Of a stretch of DNA of 50,213 nucleotides, positions 42,542-49,296 are shown in pieces (within the stretch, counting starts at the first letter, position 1; the number at the start of each line of letters is the position of its first letter). The notes beneath the pieces were generated by a model, which did not search any database, was not told the DNA's origin, and saw nothing but the letters and a program-made list of their open reading frames with translations. The position numbers and the translations under genes were made by a program. This DNA comes from a virus: IMG/VR virus record IMGVR_UViG_3300048672_000863, positions 1 through 50,213 of that record; one strand, 5' to 3'.

Positions 42542-42547
42542 TATAAT
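42542..42547 (+). promoter_or_regulatory. -10 box for a leaderless transcript (deformylase/tRNA unit)
   Basis: TATAAT at 42542-42547 directly after the terminator, 6 nt, then ATG 42554. The stem of the terminator occupies the place where a -35 box would be. Confidence 0.6.
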
Positions 42548-42553
42548 GAATCC

Positions 42554-42697
42554 ATGGCATTGGAACACCTGCCGGAAGGTAGCGTTTATCAGATTCTTAG
42601 GTTTTTTCGCATACTGATTATGCTCAGGCTTTTTAGAAGGGAATATGTTGGTCCTTTTTCCAGACGAACGGCTCAGACAAGTATCCGCATCAGTTGA
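42554..42697 (+). CDS. Possible leaderless small protein overlapping deformylase
   Basis: 47 residues (MALEHLPEGSVYQILRFFRI at its start), basic and hydrophobic. Its start fits the TATAAT box exactly, but it overlaps the deformylase gene by 53 nt in another frame. It may be a leader peptide coupling translation into deformylase, or be non-functional. Confidence 0.35.
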   Translation: MALEHLPEGSVYQILRFFRILIMLRLFRREYVGPFSRRTAQTSIRIS

Positions 42698-43070
42698 TCC
42701 CTCTGTTGTTGTGGCTCCAATTCTTGAAGATATGTTCAAGGTGATGTACGAGCATAAGGGAGTAGGTCTTTCGGCCATCCAGATCGGCATTCCACTCCGA
42801 ATAGTAGTTGCTGATGTCGGGGCTGGACGTGAAGTCTACATCAACCCAAAGATAGAGCGCCTCGGCGGCACTAAAGAACTCATGAAGGAAGGCTGTCTCT
42901 CATTTCCTGGCGTCTGGGAGGATGTCTCGCGATCTAGGAAAATAACAATTTCATATCGATCCTCCGATGGAATCGACTTAACATTAAATACGAGTGGACT
43001 TCGGGCTCAAGTGTTGCAGCACGAGATTGAGCACCTTGATGGAATTCTTTTAAGTGATAAGGCCCCTTAG
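42645..43070 (+). CDS. def: Peptide deformylase
   Basis: 141 residues. All three metal/catalytic motifs are intact: GVGLSAIQIG (39-48), EGCLS with the metal Cys84 (82-86), and QHEIEH with H126, E127, H130 (125-130). It removes the formyl group from new proteins. It lacks the longer C-terminal helix of cellular enzymes, as other phage deformylases do. AGAAGGGAAT precedes ATG 42645. The gene ends inside the tRNA acceptor stem (TAG 43068-43070). With tRNA, PTH2 and GroEL in the same genome, it suggests help for rapid protein synthesis late in infection. Confidence 0.93.
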   Translation: MLVLFPDERLRQVSASVDPSVVVAPILEDMFKVMYEHKGVGLSAIQIGIPLRIVVADVGAGREVYINPKIERLGGTKELMKEGCLSFPGVWEDVSRSRKITISYRSSDGIDLTLNTSGLRAQVLQHEIEHLDGILLSDKAP

Positions 43071-43134
43071 CTCAGTGGCAGAGCGTTTCGGTTGCTCACC
43101 GAAGAGGTCAAGGGTTCAATCCCCTTAGGGGTCG
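43061..43134 (+). tRNA. tRNA with GCU (Ser) anticodon, atypical class I form
   Basis: Cloverleaf visible: acceptor stem GGCCCCT (43061-43067) with AGGGGTC (43127-43133), D arm GCTC/GAGC, T arm AAGGG-TTCAATC-CCCTT, discriminator G 43134 and no encoded CCA. The anticodon arm is TTCGG-TTGCTCA-CCGAA (43087-43103), anticodon GCT at 43094-43096, for Ser codons AGC/AGU. A T-G pair (43086/43104) adds a sixth pair to the stem. The variable loop is short, whereas bacterial tRNA-Ser has a long arm, and position 37 is C rather than a purine. It overlaps the end of the deformylase gene by 10 nt. Confidence 0.85.
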
Positions 43135-43136
43135 TT

Positions 43137-43289
43137 ATGAAAGTAGCTTGGTGGAAGTGGGACGATCGTCGTGTTATTCAAGATTTCTTTTGGCTGCTTT
43201 GGAAGTTGGGGCTAAATAAGAATGCAGTTAATATGAACGATAATTGGCTTAAGATTGTCTATTGGCAAGAATATAGTGGCGGACTTTAA
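43137..43289 (+). CDS. Small Trp-rich hypothetical protein
   Basis: 50 residues from ATG 43137, two bases after the tRNA. It is Trp-rich (KVAWWKWDDRRV, FFWLLWKLG). It has no clear ribosome-binding site, so tRNA processing would expose its start. Coding status is uncertain. Confidence 0.45.
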   Translation: MKVAWWKWDDRRVIQDFFWLLWKLGLNKNAVNMNDNWLKIVYWQEYSGGL

Positions 43290-43294
43290 GCAAG

Positions 43295-43429
43295 ATGACA
43301 GATAGACACAGAATGATGAGGTTCCGGTATGTGCTCTATAAGTTGAAGTTGTTCACTACTGTTCGAGGTGATCTTGTTGTATTCTGGCGCTTATCACGAA
43401 ACAAGGCGCTTTTTGAAGATGGGGTGTAA
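43295..43429 (+). CDS. Small basic hypothetical protein
   Basis: 44 residues from ATG 43295 to TAA 43427-43429, rich in Arg and hydrophobics (RHRMMRFRYVLYKLKLF). It starts 5 nt after the previous stop. The gap to 43526 has no gene, but it holds a weak inverted repeat (TAGACT/AGTCTA, from about 43433). Confidence 0.4.
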   Translation: MTDRHRMMRFRYVLYKLKLFTTVRGDLVVFWRLSRNKALFEDGV

Positions 43430-43511
43430 GCTTAGACTATATTCAGAATTGAGCTTAAATAAGAGTCTATATCTATTGAGCAATCGTGTGGTATTTGAAA
43501 GCGCCCCCAAG

Positions 43512-43520
43512 TGATATAAT
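43512..43520 (+). promoter_or_regulatory. Extended -10 promoter for a leaderless transcript
   Basis: TG (43512-43513), one base, TATAAT (43515-43520), 6 nt, ATG 43527. One of the clearest cases of this layout. Confidence 0.65.
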
Positions 43521-43526
43521 AGTCAC

Positions 43527-44129
43527 ATGGCACTCTCTAGCGATGCTAGATATCGACTCATTATTGCGACTACGTCTAATGACATAGGTACGGAAGTCGC
43601 TGACGCAATCGACCATACAATGCCTCAGGGTGCCACTATAACCGTTCATGCGGTGGCTGTTTCTGCCTCTCATCGCGGGACTAATCCAGCCAAACAACCA
43701 GTTCCAGTGGTCTATGGCGCGGTTTTAGGGGACATCTATACTGTTAACAACGATGAGGGGTATCAGGTACATAAGATACCTAGTCGCTATGTTGGCAATT
43801 TAAAGTTTCATGTCCATTGGACTAAATCTAGCGATGTGAATGAGGTCAATAAAAATGTTCGCTGGGAAGTGTCTTATAATTCAGTCAATGATGGCGAAGA
43901 TCTGAATGCTGCCCCTACGGTGCTCACAGTAGAAGATACCTATCTAGATAGTGGTACTACTACCAAGATTCAGTACTCTACTACGAGCATGGACATTCCT
44001 GGTGCAGTTGCTGGAGACTATCTCTTCCTTAAGATTCGAGCTGTAACTCCATCATCTAATGCGCTATCACAGCCGCCTGTTTTGCTTAGTTTGGATATAA
44101 CGTACACGTTGTATGTTGGTGAGGTATAA
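43527..44129 (+). CDS. Hypothetical beta-rich protein, possibly structural
   Basis: 200 residues, beta-rich throughout (KFHVHWTKSSDVN, VRWEVSYNSVNDG, LLSLDITYTLYVGEV), unrecognised. The HVHW...VRWEVSY pattern is typical of phage beta-sandwich proteins that decorate heads or tails. Leaderless start at ATG 43527. Its stop codon (TAA 44127-44129) lies inside the -10 box of the next gene. Confidence 0.6.
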   Translation: MALSSDARYRLIIATTSNDIGTEVADAIDHTMPQGATITVHAVAVSASHRGTNPAKQPVPVVYGAVLGDIYTVNNDEGYQVHKIPSRYVGNLKFHVHWTKSSDVNEVNKNVRWEVSYNSVNDGEDLNAAPTVLTVEDTYLDSGTTTKIQYSTTSMDIPGAVAGDYLFLKIRAVTPSSNALSQPPVLLSLDITYTLYVGEV

Positions 44130-44130
44130 T
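44125..44130 (+). promoter_or_regulatory. -10 box overlapping a stop codon
   Basis: TATAAT (44125-44130), 6 nt, ATG 44137. The box contains the TAA of the preceding gene. Confidence 0.55.
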
Positions 44131-44136
44131 CATCTT

Positions 44137-44518
44137 ATGGAAATGTTAGAGCACACGCGGCGGTAACCAGGGCCCGCTACAAGCTGTAGAAGTACAGAAG
44201 GTTGAGACCCTCTACCATTATGTAATTGTTAGAAAGGATCTCCCTTTTGGAGTAGCTCTCGCGCAGACGGTACACGCCGCAGGCGAGAGTGCTCAAAACA
44301 CCGAAGTTCCCCCACATACACATGCTGTTGTGTTGGCCGCCGCCGACGAAGCAAGTCTTCTTGCTATCGAAGACAAGTTATTGCGTCATGGCGTGGAGTT
44401 TGTGTCAATTCGTGAGCCTGATGCTCCGTGGAATGGCCAACTTATGACCATTGGAATTAAGCCTCAACCTAGAGAGAAGATTCGAAAGCTTCTTTCTAAT
44501 TTACCGCTGTACCGATAG
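44137..44518 (+). CDS. Peptidyl-tRNA hydrolase 2 (PTH2)-like gene with a frameshift
   Basis: The PTH2 fold is clear in the frame ending at TAG 44516-44518: YHYVIVRKDLPFGVALAQ, VHAAGESA, THAVVLA, and later SIREPDAPWNGQLMTIGI and KLLSNLPLYR. This enzyme frees tRNA from stalled peptidyl-tRNA. No ATG, GTG, TTG or CTG precedes the conserved strand in that frame: it is closed upstream by TAG 44146-44148. The promoter-linked ATG 44137 is one frame off and reads nine codons to a stop. A +1 shift, a lost base or a sequencing error would join them. If the start is GTG 44330, only a fragment is made. Confidence 0.7.
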
Positions 44519-44527
44519 GAGAAACAT

Positions 44528-44914
44528 GTGAAACTAGACAAGCAGAAGTGGATTAAGGAAGTGCGCAGAATTGAAGCTGAAATTAAGGGGCTCAAGAAGG
44601 CGATGCATGAGCCGCACTATCAAGCAACCTTTTCTTTCCAAAAGTTATTTCAGCTGAAGGCAGAAGCTACTCGCCTTTATGTCCTGCGTAGAGTGATGAA
44701 GAAAAAGGATATAAAGTTGAAGTCTTTCTGGTATTTGGTAGAGAGCCAGGATAAGAGATATGTGTGGACTTATTGGAAGAAAGCGATTCCCTGTACGTGC
44801 TCGAATGATGAAGTACTGTGTGAACTACTGATAGACCTAATCCTGAACAAGGTTCCTTCTTGGAAAGCGACCTTGATGGAGGATGAGATCTTAGAAACCC
44901 CATCTTTTTTATAA
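44528..44914 (+). CDS. Hypothetical protein
   Basis: 128 residues from GTG 44528 with TAGGAGAAAC upstream. Lys-rich and helical (WIKEVRRIEAEIKGLKKA), unrecognised. It starts 9 nt after the PTH2 stop. Confidence 0.55.
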   Translation: MKLDKQKWIKEVRRIEAEIKGLKKAMHEPHYQATFSFQKLFQLKAEATRLYVLRRVMKKKDIKLKSFWYLVESQDKRYVWTYWKKAIPCTCSNDEVLCELLIDLILNKVPSWKATLMEDEILETPSFL

Positions 44915-44918
44915 AAGG

Positions 44919-44924
44919 TATAAT
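44919..44924 (+). promoter_or_regulatory. -10 box for a leaderless transcript
   Basis: TATAAT (44919-44924), 6 nt, ATG 44931; the box sits just after the preceding stop. Confidence 0.6.
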
Positions 44925-44930
44925 TGGGGT

Positions 44931-45359
44931 ATGGCAAAATCCCCTATTAGAAAGACTCTTGAGCACCTAATTAAGAAAATCGAAGCTCTAGAGGATCAGA
45001 GCTTCGCACAAAAGTTGTTGATTGATGAACTCGAGAACAAGCTTTCTCGAGCGGAACAGACCATTAAGCAGGTTCAAGAGAACCCGTTCGGTGTTCCTTA
45101 TCAGCCGTACCCGTACAATCCGCAGCCGGCACCAGCGCAGTCGGTACCAACGCCGTACCCGTATTACCATAATTGTGTTGGCGGAATGCCAGACTCAATG
45201 GGTAATACCCACTGTGTCCAGTGTGGCGCTCTCTTGTATGGTGTATCGTGGACGATCTCATCAACAGCCGACATAGCCTCTGCGTCTACTGATACAGAGC
45301 CTGTTTTAGATCTTGACATCTCGTGGGTCATTCCGGATGACCCGAACACAAAGGAATAA
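44931..45359 (+). CDS. Hypothetical coiled-coil protein with a Pro/Tyr-rich linker
   Basis: 142 residues: an N-terminal coiled coil (LEHLIKKIEALEDQ to LENKLSRAEQTIKQ), a Pro/Tyr/Gln linker (PYQPYPYNPQPAPAQ), then a cysteine segment (HNCVGG, THCVQCGALLYG) that may bind zinc. The acidic end has DLDISWVIPDD. Unrecognised; the plan resembles adaptor or scaffold proteins. Leaderless start. Confidence 0.6.
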   Translation: MAKSPIRKTLEHLIKKIEALEDQSFAQKLLIDELENKLSRAEQTIKQVQENPFGVPYQPYPYNPQPAPAQSVPTPYPYYHNCVGGMPDSMGNTHCVQCGALLYGVSWTISSTADIASASTDTEPVLDLDISWVIPDDPNTKE

Positions 45360-45360
45360 T

Positions 45361-46014
45361 ATGCGCAAGGCTAAGTATATCTGTTTTGAAGGAACAGAAG
45401 GTTCCTTTAAGACCACAAATGCAAAGATGTTGGCTAAGTACCTTGAGGATAAGGGTTATAAGGTTCTCTTGACGAAGGAACCGGGGACACCTCATTCACC
45501 GCTGACCATGGAGCTTCGTGGCATCATGCTTGATGCCAAGCACGAGTCGCAGATGACTGCGGTTGCTCGAGAATTCATTAGTCAAGCGATTCGATCGATC
45601 CATATTGAAAAGGTCATTATTCCTGCACTTCAGGAGTATGACTTTATCATTCAGGATAGAGGTATTCTCTCCGGTCTTAGCTATGGCCATGCATGTGGCA
45701 ATCAGCACTTCTTCCTTGCTCAGCTAGCTTCCGAGTGCTGCCGTGGCTTAAAGGGCGACTGGTATGACCTTTATGACAAAGTCGTGTTGTTGAAAAACAA
45801 CCCTCTAGTTGGTCTAGCTCGAGCTCAGGCTGCTAAGCAAGAGTTTACGACTGGTGATGCTATTGAAGGTAAGGGTGCAGAATTCATGCTTAGGGTTGCT
45901 AAGGACATGAATGAGATGGTTCATGCGTTCCCACATTGTACAATTGATGTAGAAGGCAAAACCGTCGAAGAGAATTTCGCAGAAATTCTCCGGCAACTTG
46001 ACCTAGGAGTTTAA
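45361..46014 (+). CDS. Thymidylate kinase-like protein with altered P-loop
   Basis: 217 residues from ATG 45361, after AAAGGAATA. Family features: FEGTEGSFKTTN at the N-terminus, LTKEPGTPHS (the EPGGT-type motif), IQDRGILSGLSYG (the DR substrate motif), and ARAQAAK later. Thymidylate kinases convert dTMP to dTDP. The P-loop is unusual: GTEGSFKT (11-18) has Phe16 where GxxxxGK[ST] needs the last Gly. It may use nucleotide differently or be inactive. Another kinase of this type with a normal loop is at 35585. Two bases separate it from the next gene. Confidence 0.8.
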   Translation: MRKAKYICFEGTEGSFKTTNAKMLAKYLEDKGYKVLLTKEPGTPHSPLTMELRGIMLDAKHESQMTAVAREFISQAIRSIHIEKVIIPALQEYDFIIQDRGILSGLSYGHACGNQHFFLAQLASECCRGLKGDWYDLYDKVVLLKNNPLVGLARAQAAKQEFTTGDAIEGKGAEFMLRVAKDMNEMVHAFPHCTIDVEGKTVEENFAEILRQLDLGV

Positions 46015-46016
46015 CT

Positions 46017-47657
46017 TTGAGTAAGAAGACACAAGAGTCCGCCGCAAAGGACGAGACAGATAGCCAAGAGAAGAAGCAGGGAATCATATTAGACTATGCA
46101 GAGCTGCACGAGAAGCTAAACCGTCCCCCTAAGATGGAGGAGCTTGTAGAACTAGGTCACACAAAGGACTCTATTAAGCACCACTTTTCTTCACTCGGAA
46201 AATTAGAAGAGGTTGCTCGCGAGGAACACCCCGATAAGTTCTTCGATGTTGAAATTGCTGATCTTCTGCAAGAGGGCGATCTATCAGATAAGCTCCATAA
46301 GGTCGTGAAGCAATACAAGAAGTTTGTCATTACTACAGCAGTGACTGGCTGCGTAGTGCATGAAGGGTTTCACTCGAGTTTAAAGAGTTTTTGTAAGCAG
46401 AATAAGGCAGCGCTGCTTGTTCTGGTTGCTTCCGATCCTGCCCACAATAGATCTCCAGGTGGTTATGGGACTATTGATACGCGATTGGCCAAAGAGTGTG
46501 TTGTGGTTGAAGATACACACCTCAACTCTAACTTCTTTATCAGTACGATTAAGTTATCAGCCAAGCACATCAATCCGACAGTGGGCTTGAGCGATATTGG
46601 CCAGCGAGAGGGTAGTTTTGTATTTGCTTCTCCTAAGCAGAGTATGACTCTCGAGTCAACCTCTAACGAGAAGCTGCCGCACGTCATGATGACGACTGGC
46701 GCAATTACTGTTCCTGACTATGTTTCCACTATGTACATGTCGGAGCGAACCGCCTACATTGCAGATAAGCATCACGTGATGGGTGCTATCTATGTCAACA
46801 TCTTCGATAAAGATACGTATGGTTACACTCAGATCCAGATGCTAAACGAAGAGGGTAGCTTTGTCCATTTTGGTAAGCGCTATCATCCAAACGGTAAGGT
46901 CACAAATGAGGCGCCAGAGGTGTTGGTGTGCGGTGACTGGCACTCCGGAGAGACTGATCCAAAGGTGCGTCAGTGTACAGAAGAGATGCTTCATTTCTTT
47001 AAGCCAAAGAAGGTTGCCTTGCACGATACGTTTAACGGCAAGTCTATCAACCACCACGAAGAGAATAACATCATCGTTAAGGCTCAGCACTTCATGAACG
47101 GCACGCCGTCTCTGGAGCAGGAATTTGTCGGGCTGCGCGATGACCTAGATTGGTTCTCTAAGATGGCAGAAGAGATCGTCATTGTTAAGTCAAATCACGA
47201 TGAGTTTCTCTCAAAGGACTATCTACGCTATGCTAAGTACGCCAAGGACCCTCAGAATCACTACTTCTCGCTAGATCTAGCGAAGGCGATGTTGGAGGGA
47301 AGGGATCCAGTGAGGTTTGGCGTAGAGAAGGTTGGACTTAAGGCGACGAACATTCGCTGGCTGCAGCGCGATGATGACTTTAAGGTGGCTGGGATCCAGC
47401 TAGGAGCTCATGGTGACGTTGGCCCTTCTGGCACTAGAGGCAATATCAAGAACATGCGGAAGTCATATGGCATGTCCGTGACTGGTCATAGCCACTGCCC
47501 AAGCATATGGCACGGCGCTTTTGCCGTCGGCACATCTTCTCTCCTGAAGCTTGGATATAACCAGGGTCCCAGTAACTGGATGCAGACGCACTGTCTGGTC
47601 TATAAGGACGGTTCGCGTCAGCTAGTGAACATGATCCAGGGCGTGTGGAGAATCTAA
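46017..47657 (+). CDS. Metallophosphoesterase with N-terminal extension, perhaps T5 A1-like
   Basis: 546 residues from TTG 46017, after CTAGGAGTTTAACT. The C-terminal half is a calcineurin-type phosphoesterase: VCGDWHSGE (~303), ALHDTFNGKS, VKSNHDEFL (~392), LGAHGDVGP, and VTGHSHCPSIWHG (~488). The first ~300 residues contain an HTH-like piece (RPPKMEELVELGHTKDSIKHHFS). Size and arrangement recall phage T5 A1, a ~556-residue protein needed for host DNA breakdown and second-step DNA transfer; I cannot check the match. A nuclease or phosphatase role is likely. Confidence 0.75.
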   Translation: MSKKTQESAAKDETDSQEKKQGIILDYAELHEKLNRPPKMEELVELGHTKDSIKHHFSSLGKLEEVAREEHPDKFFDVEIADLLQEGDLSDKLHKVVKQYKKFVITTAVTGCVVHEGFHSSLKSFCKQNKAALLVLVASDPAHNRSPGGYGTIDTRLAKECVVVEDTHLNSNFFISTIKLSAKHINPTVGLSDIGQREGSFVFASPKQSMTLESTSNEKLPHVMMTTGAITVPDYVSTMYMSERTAYIADKHHVMGAIYVNIFDKDTYGYTQIQMLNEEGSFVHFGKRYHPNGKVTNEAPEVLVCGDWHSGETDPKVRQCTEEMLHFFKPKKVALHDTFNGKSINHHEENNIIVKAQHFMNGTPSLEQEFVGLRDDLDWFSKMAEEIVIVKSNHDEFLSKDYLRYAKYAKDPQNHYFSLDLAKAMLEGRDPVRFGVEKVGLKATNIRWLQRDDDFKVAGIQLGAHGDVGPSGTRGNIKNMRKSYGMSVTGHSHCPSIWHGAFAVGTSSLLKLGYNQGPSNWMQTHCLVYKDGSRQLVNMIQGVWRI

Positions 47658-47662
47658 AGTTT

Positions 47663-47706
47663 TCCGAAGGTGTTTCGGATTTAGCTTAGTTTGGTGATAG
47701 TATAGT
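47663..47706 (+). promoter_or_regulatory. Weak hairpin terminator and promoter
   Basis: TCCGAA (47663-47668) and TTCGGA (47674-47679) form a small stem followed by a T-rich stretch, which may end the metallophosphoesterase transcript. TATAGT (47701-47706) could be the -10 box for the gene at 47732, with CAGGAG as ribosome-binding site. Confidence 0.4.
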
Positions 47707-47731
47707 TCTTGTAGTTTTTCAGGAGCTATAC

Positions 47732-48049
47732 ATGAAGACAGCTAACTTAATTTCAGAAACACTTCGTCAGTCTGAGTCGGGTCTCACTTGGGAAGAGAAA
47801 ATCACCAGTGGTACCGGTACCTTAGAACTCCCCAAGGCCGCGACTTTTAGAGTTCGTGCCACTGGCGCTACGACCGTTACAATTGATGGTGTTCTTGCCG
47901 CGACAATGTCAGCAGGCGAGGTCATCATCTTTAATGCTGGCGACGGCAATCCCGACGACACAAAGACCACTGTAACTGTGGTAATTGGTGCGGTTGCTGC
48001 CTTTGTCCAGGTTGCCCGCGAAGTCAAGCGTCCTACTCTACAGTCTTAA
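47732..48049 (+). CDS. Small beta-rich hypothetical protein
   Basis: 105 residues, beta-rich with Thr/Val repeats (TFRVRATGATTVTIDGV, TTVTVVIGAVAAFVQV), unrecognised. It has CAGGAG before ATG 47732 and follows a weak terminator. It may be a virion decoration or tail protein. Confidence 0.6.
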   Translation: MKTANLISETLRQSESGLTWEEKITSGTGTLELPKAATFRVRATGATTVTIDGVLAATMSAGEVIIFNAGDGNPDDTKTTVTVVIGAVAAFVQVAREVKRPTLQS

Positions 48050-48059
48050 TAGGTGGCTT

Positions 48060-49295
48060 ATGGAACTAAACTCCTTTAAAGCCATCCTTTTACGTAAGGC
48101 TGGTGGAAACGACAACCTTCTCTCGCTGATCAGCGGAGTCGATGAGGATTTTCTTGTCAACTCTGTTGTCGAAGCGCTTGAGAAGATGGCTAAGCCAACT
48201 AATCTCACTGGCACGAACGCAAACGGTCCGCTGACTAGTTTTGGCACGAATATCGACAAGACAGATGTGAATCAACTCCGTGATGCTCTAGGGCACCACT
48301 TGTCGCACTATAAGGCTGCTTTAAAGGCCCACCATGCTGCTCCTGAGGGTCCCGATAAGGCAAAAATGCGTCAAGTTGCTGATCAGCATCTCAATCATGT
48401 TATTCCCCTAATGCACCTTGCGGCGCGAGCTGGTGCACACTCGCAGGGTAAGTTGGGCATTGATTATCCGCCTCTTGCTCCGTGGGAGACTAACTACACA
48501 ACGCTAGAGAGAACTGACAAGGGTCGCTTCCTGCGCGACCCAAAGCTCCTGCGCGTTCGTCCCTCTCAGAATGCGAGACGAGATGACAGTGGCGACAAAA
48601 TCACGACTGGAATTCCTGACTATCGCTACCTAGAGATGCCACCGCATCCGGGTCATGAAGCTAATGCTACCATGCCGCACACCGGAGGCTATCCGTGGGA
48701 AGAGGTGCAAGTCGGCGCGCCTGCGGACATTGATGCGAAGAAGGCGTATCTACATGTTGAGGATATTGCCGACAAGAAGGATTATGTTCCGCATGAGTTT
48801 GATAAGCACCCGATTCGCAATGTAGCGGATATTCAGGCAGATTACCTAACTCCTGAGACGCTGCAGAACCACGCAAATGAGATGCAGGGTTGGCGTGGCG
48901 GCGAGCACCATAAGAAGTGGATCGAGGGGCAGAGGGAGAAGTATACAGCCGACCGAGAAGGCTATACAAAGCGCGGGCAGACTAAGGGTCCTCACTTCTA
49001 CGAGGGCATTCCTCTCCAAGAGCAGCCTCGCCACGTACATCGTCACCCCGTGGTACAGAAGGTAGCGCCGAAGGCTGAAACAGCTCAGGCACCTGCGGCC
49101 CAACCTGCGGCAGCGGGACAGCCCGTGAAGCCTCAGCCGGTTCGAGTAAGACCCGGTGCAACTAAGAAAGAACAAGCGGAGAATGAGATGGAGGCTGCGT
49201 ACAATGCAGTACAGCTCGTTCCAAAAGAGCATCGAGAAGCTCTATTGGCAATACCAGCCCTTCGAGACTACGCAATAAAGAGGGGTTTAAAGTAA
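48060..49295 (+). CDS. Hypothetical protein, helical with Pro/Ala linker
   Basis: 411 residues from ATG 48060 (the longer frame upstream overlaps the previous gene without a supported start). The N-terminal third is helical with a His-rich helix (HHLSHYKAALKAHHAAPEG); the middle is rich in Tyr/Asp/Pro/His (GYPWEEVQVGAPADI); a Pro/Ala/Gln/Val linker (~335-370) precedes a final helical part. Unrecognised. It neighbours another long acidic gene and may be a capsid-internal or virion protein. Confidence 0.6.
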   Translation: MELNSFKAILLRKAGGNDNLLSLISGVDEDFLVNSVVEALEKMAKPTNLTGTNANGPLTSFGTNIDKTDVNQLRDALGHHLSHYKAALKAHHAAPEGPDKAKMRQVADQHLNHVIPLMHLAARAGAHSQGKLGIDYPPLAPWETNYTTLERTDKGRFLRDPKLLRVRPSQNARRDDSGDKITTGIPDYRYLEMPPHPGHEANATMPHTGGYPWEEVQVGAPADIDAKKAYLHVEDIADKKDYVPHEFDKHPIRNVADIQADYLTPETLQNHANEMQGWRGGEHHKKWIEGQREKYTADREGYTKRGQTKGPHFYEGIPLQEQPRHVHRHPVVQKVAPKAETAQAPAAQPAAAGQPVKPQPVRVRPGATKKEQAENEMEAAYNAVQLVPKEHREALLAIPALRDYAIKRGLK

Positions 49296-49296
49296 A

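Noticed and set aside
44137-44220. A second tRNA-like RNA just after 44130
   Set aside because: A T-arm-like hairpin (GGT-TGAG-ACC) is visible, but no acceptor stem or proper anticodon arm can be formed.
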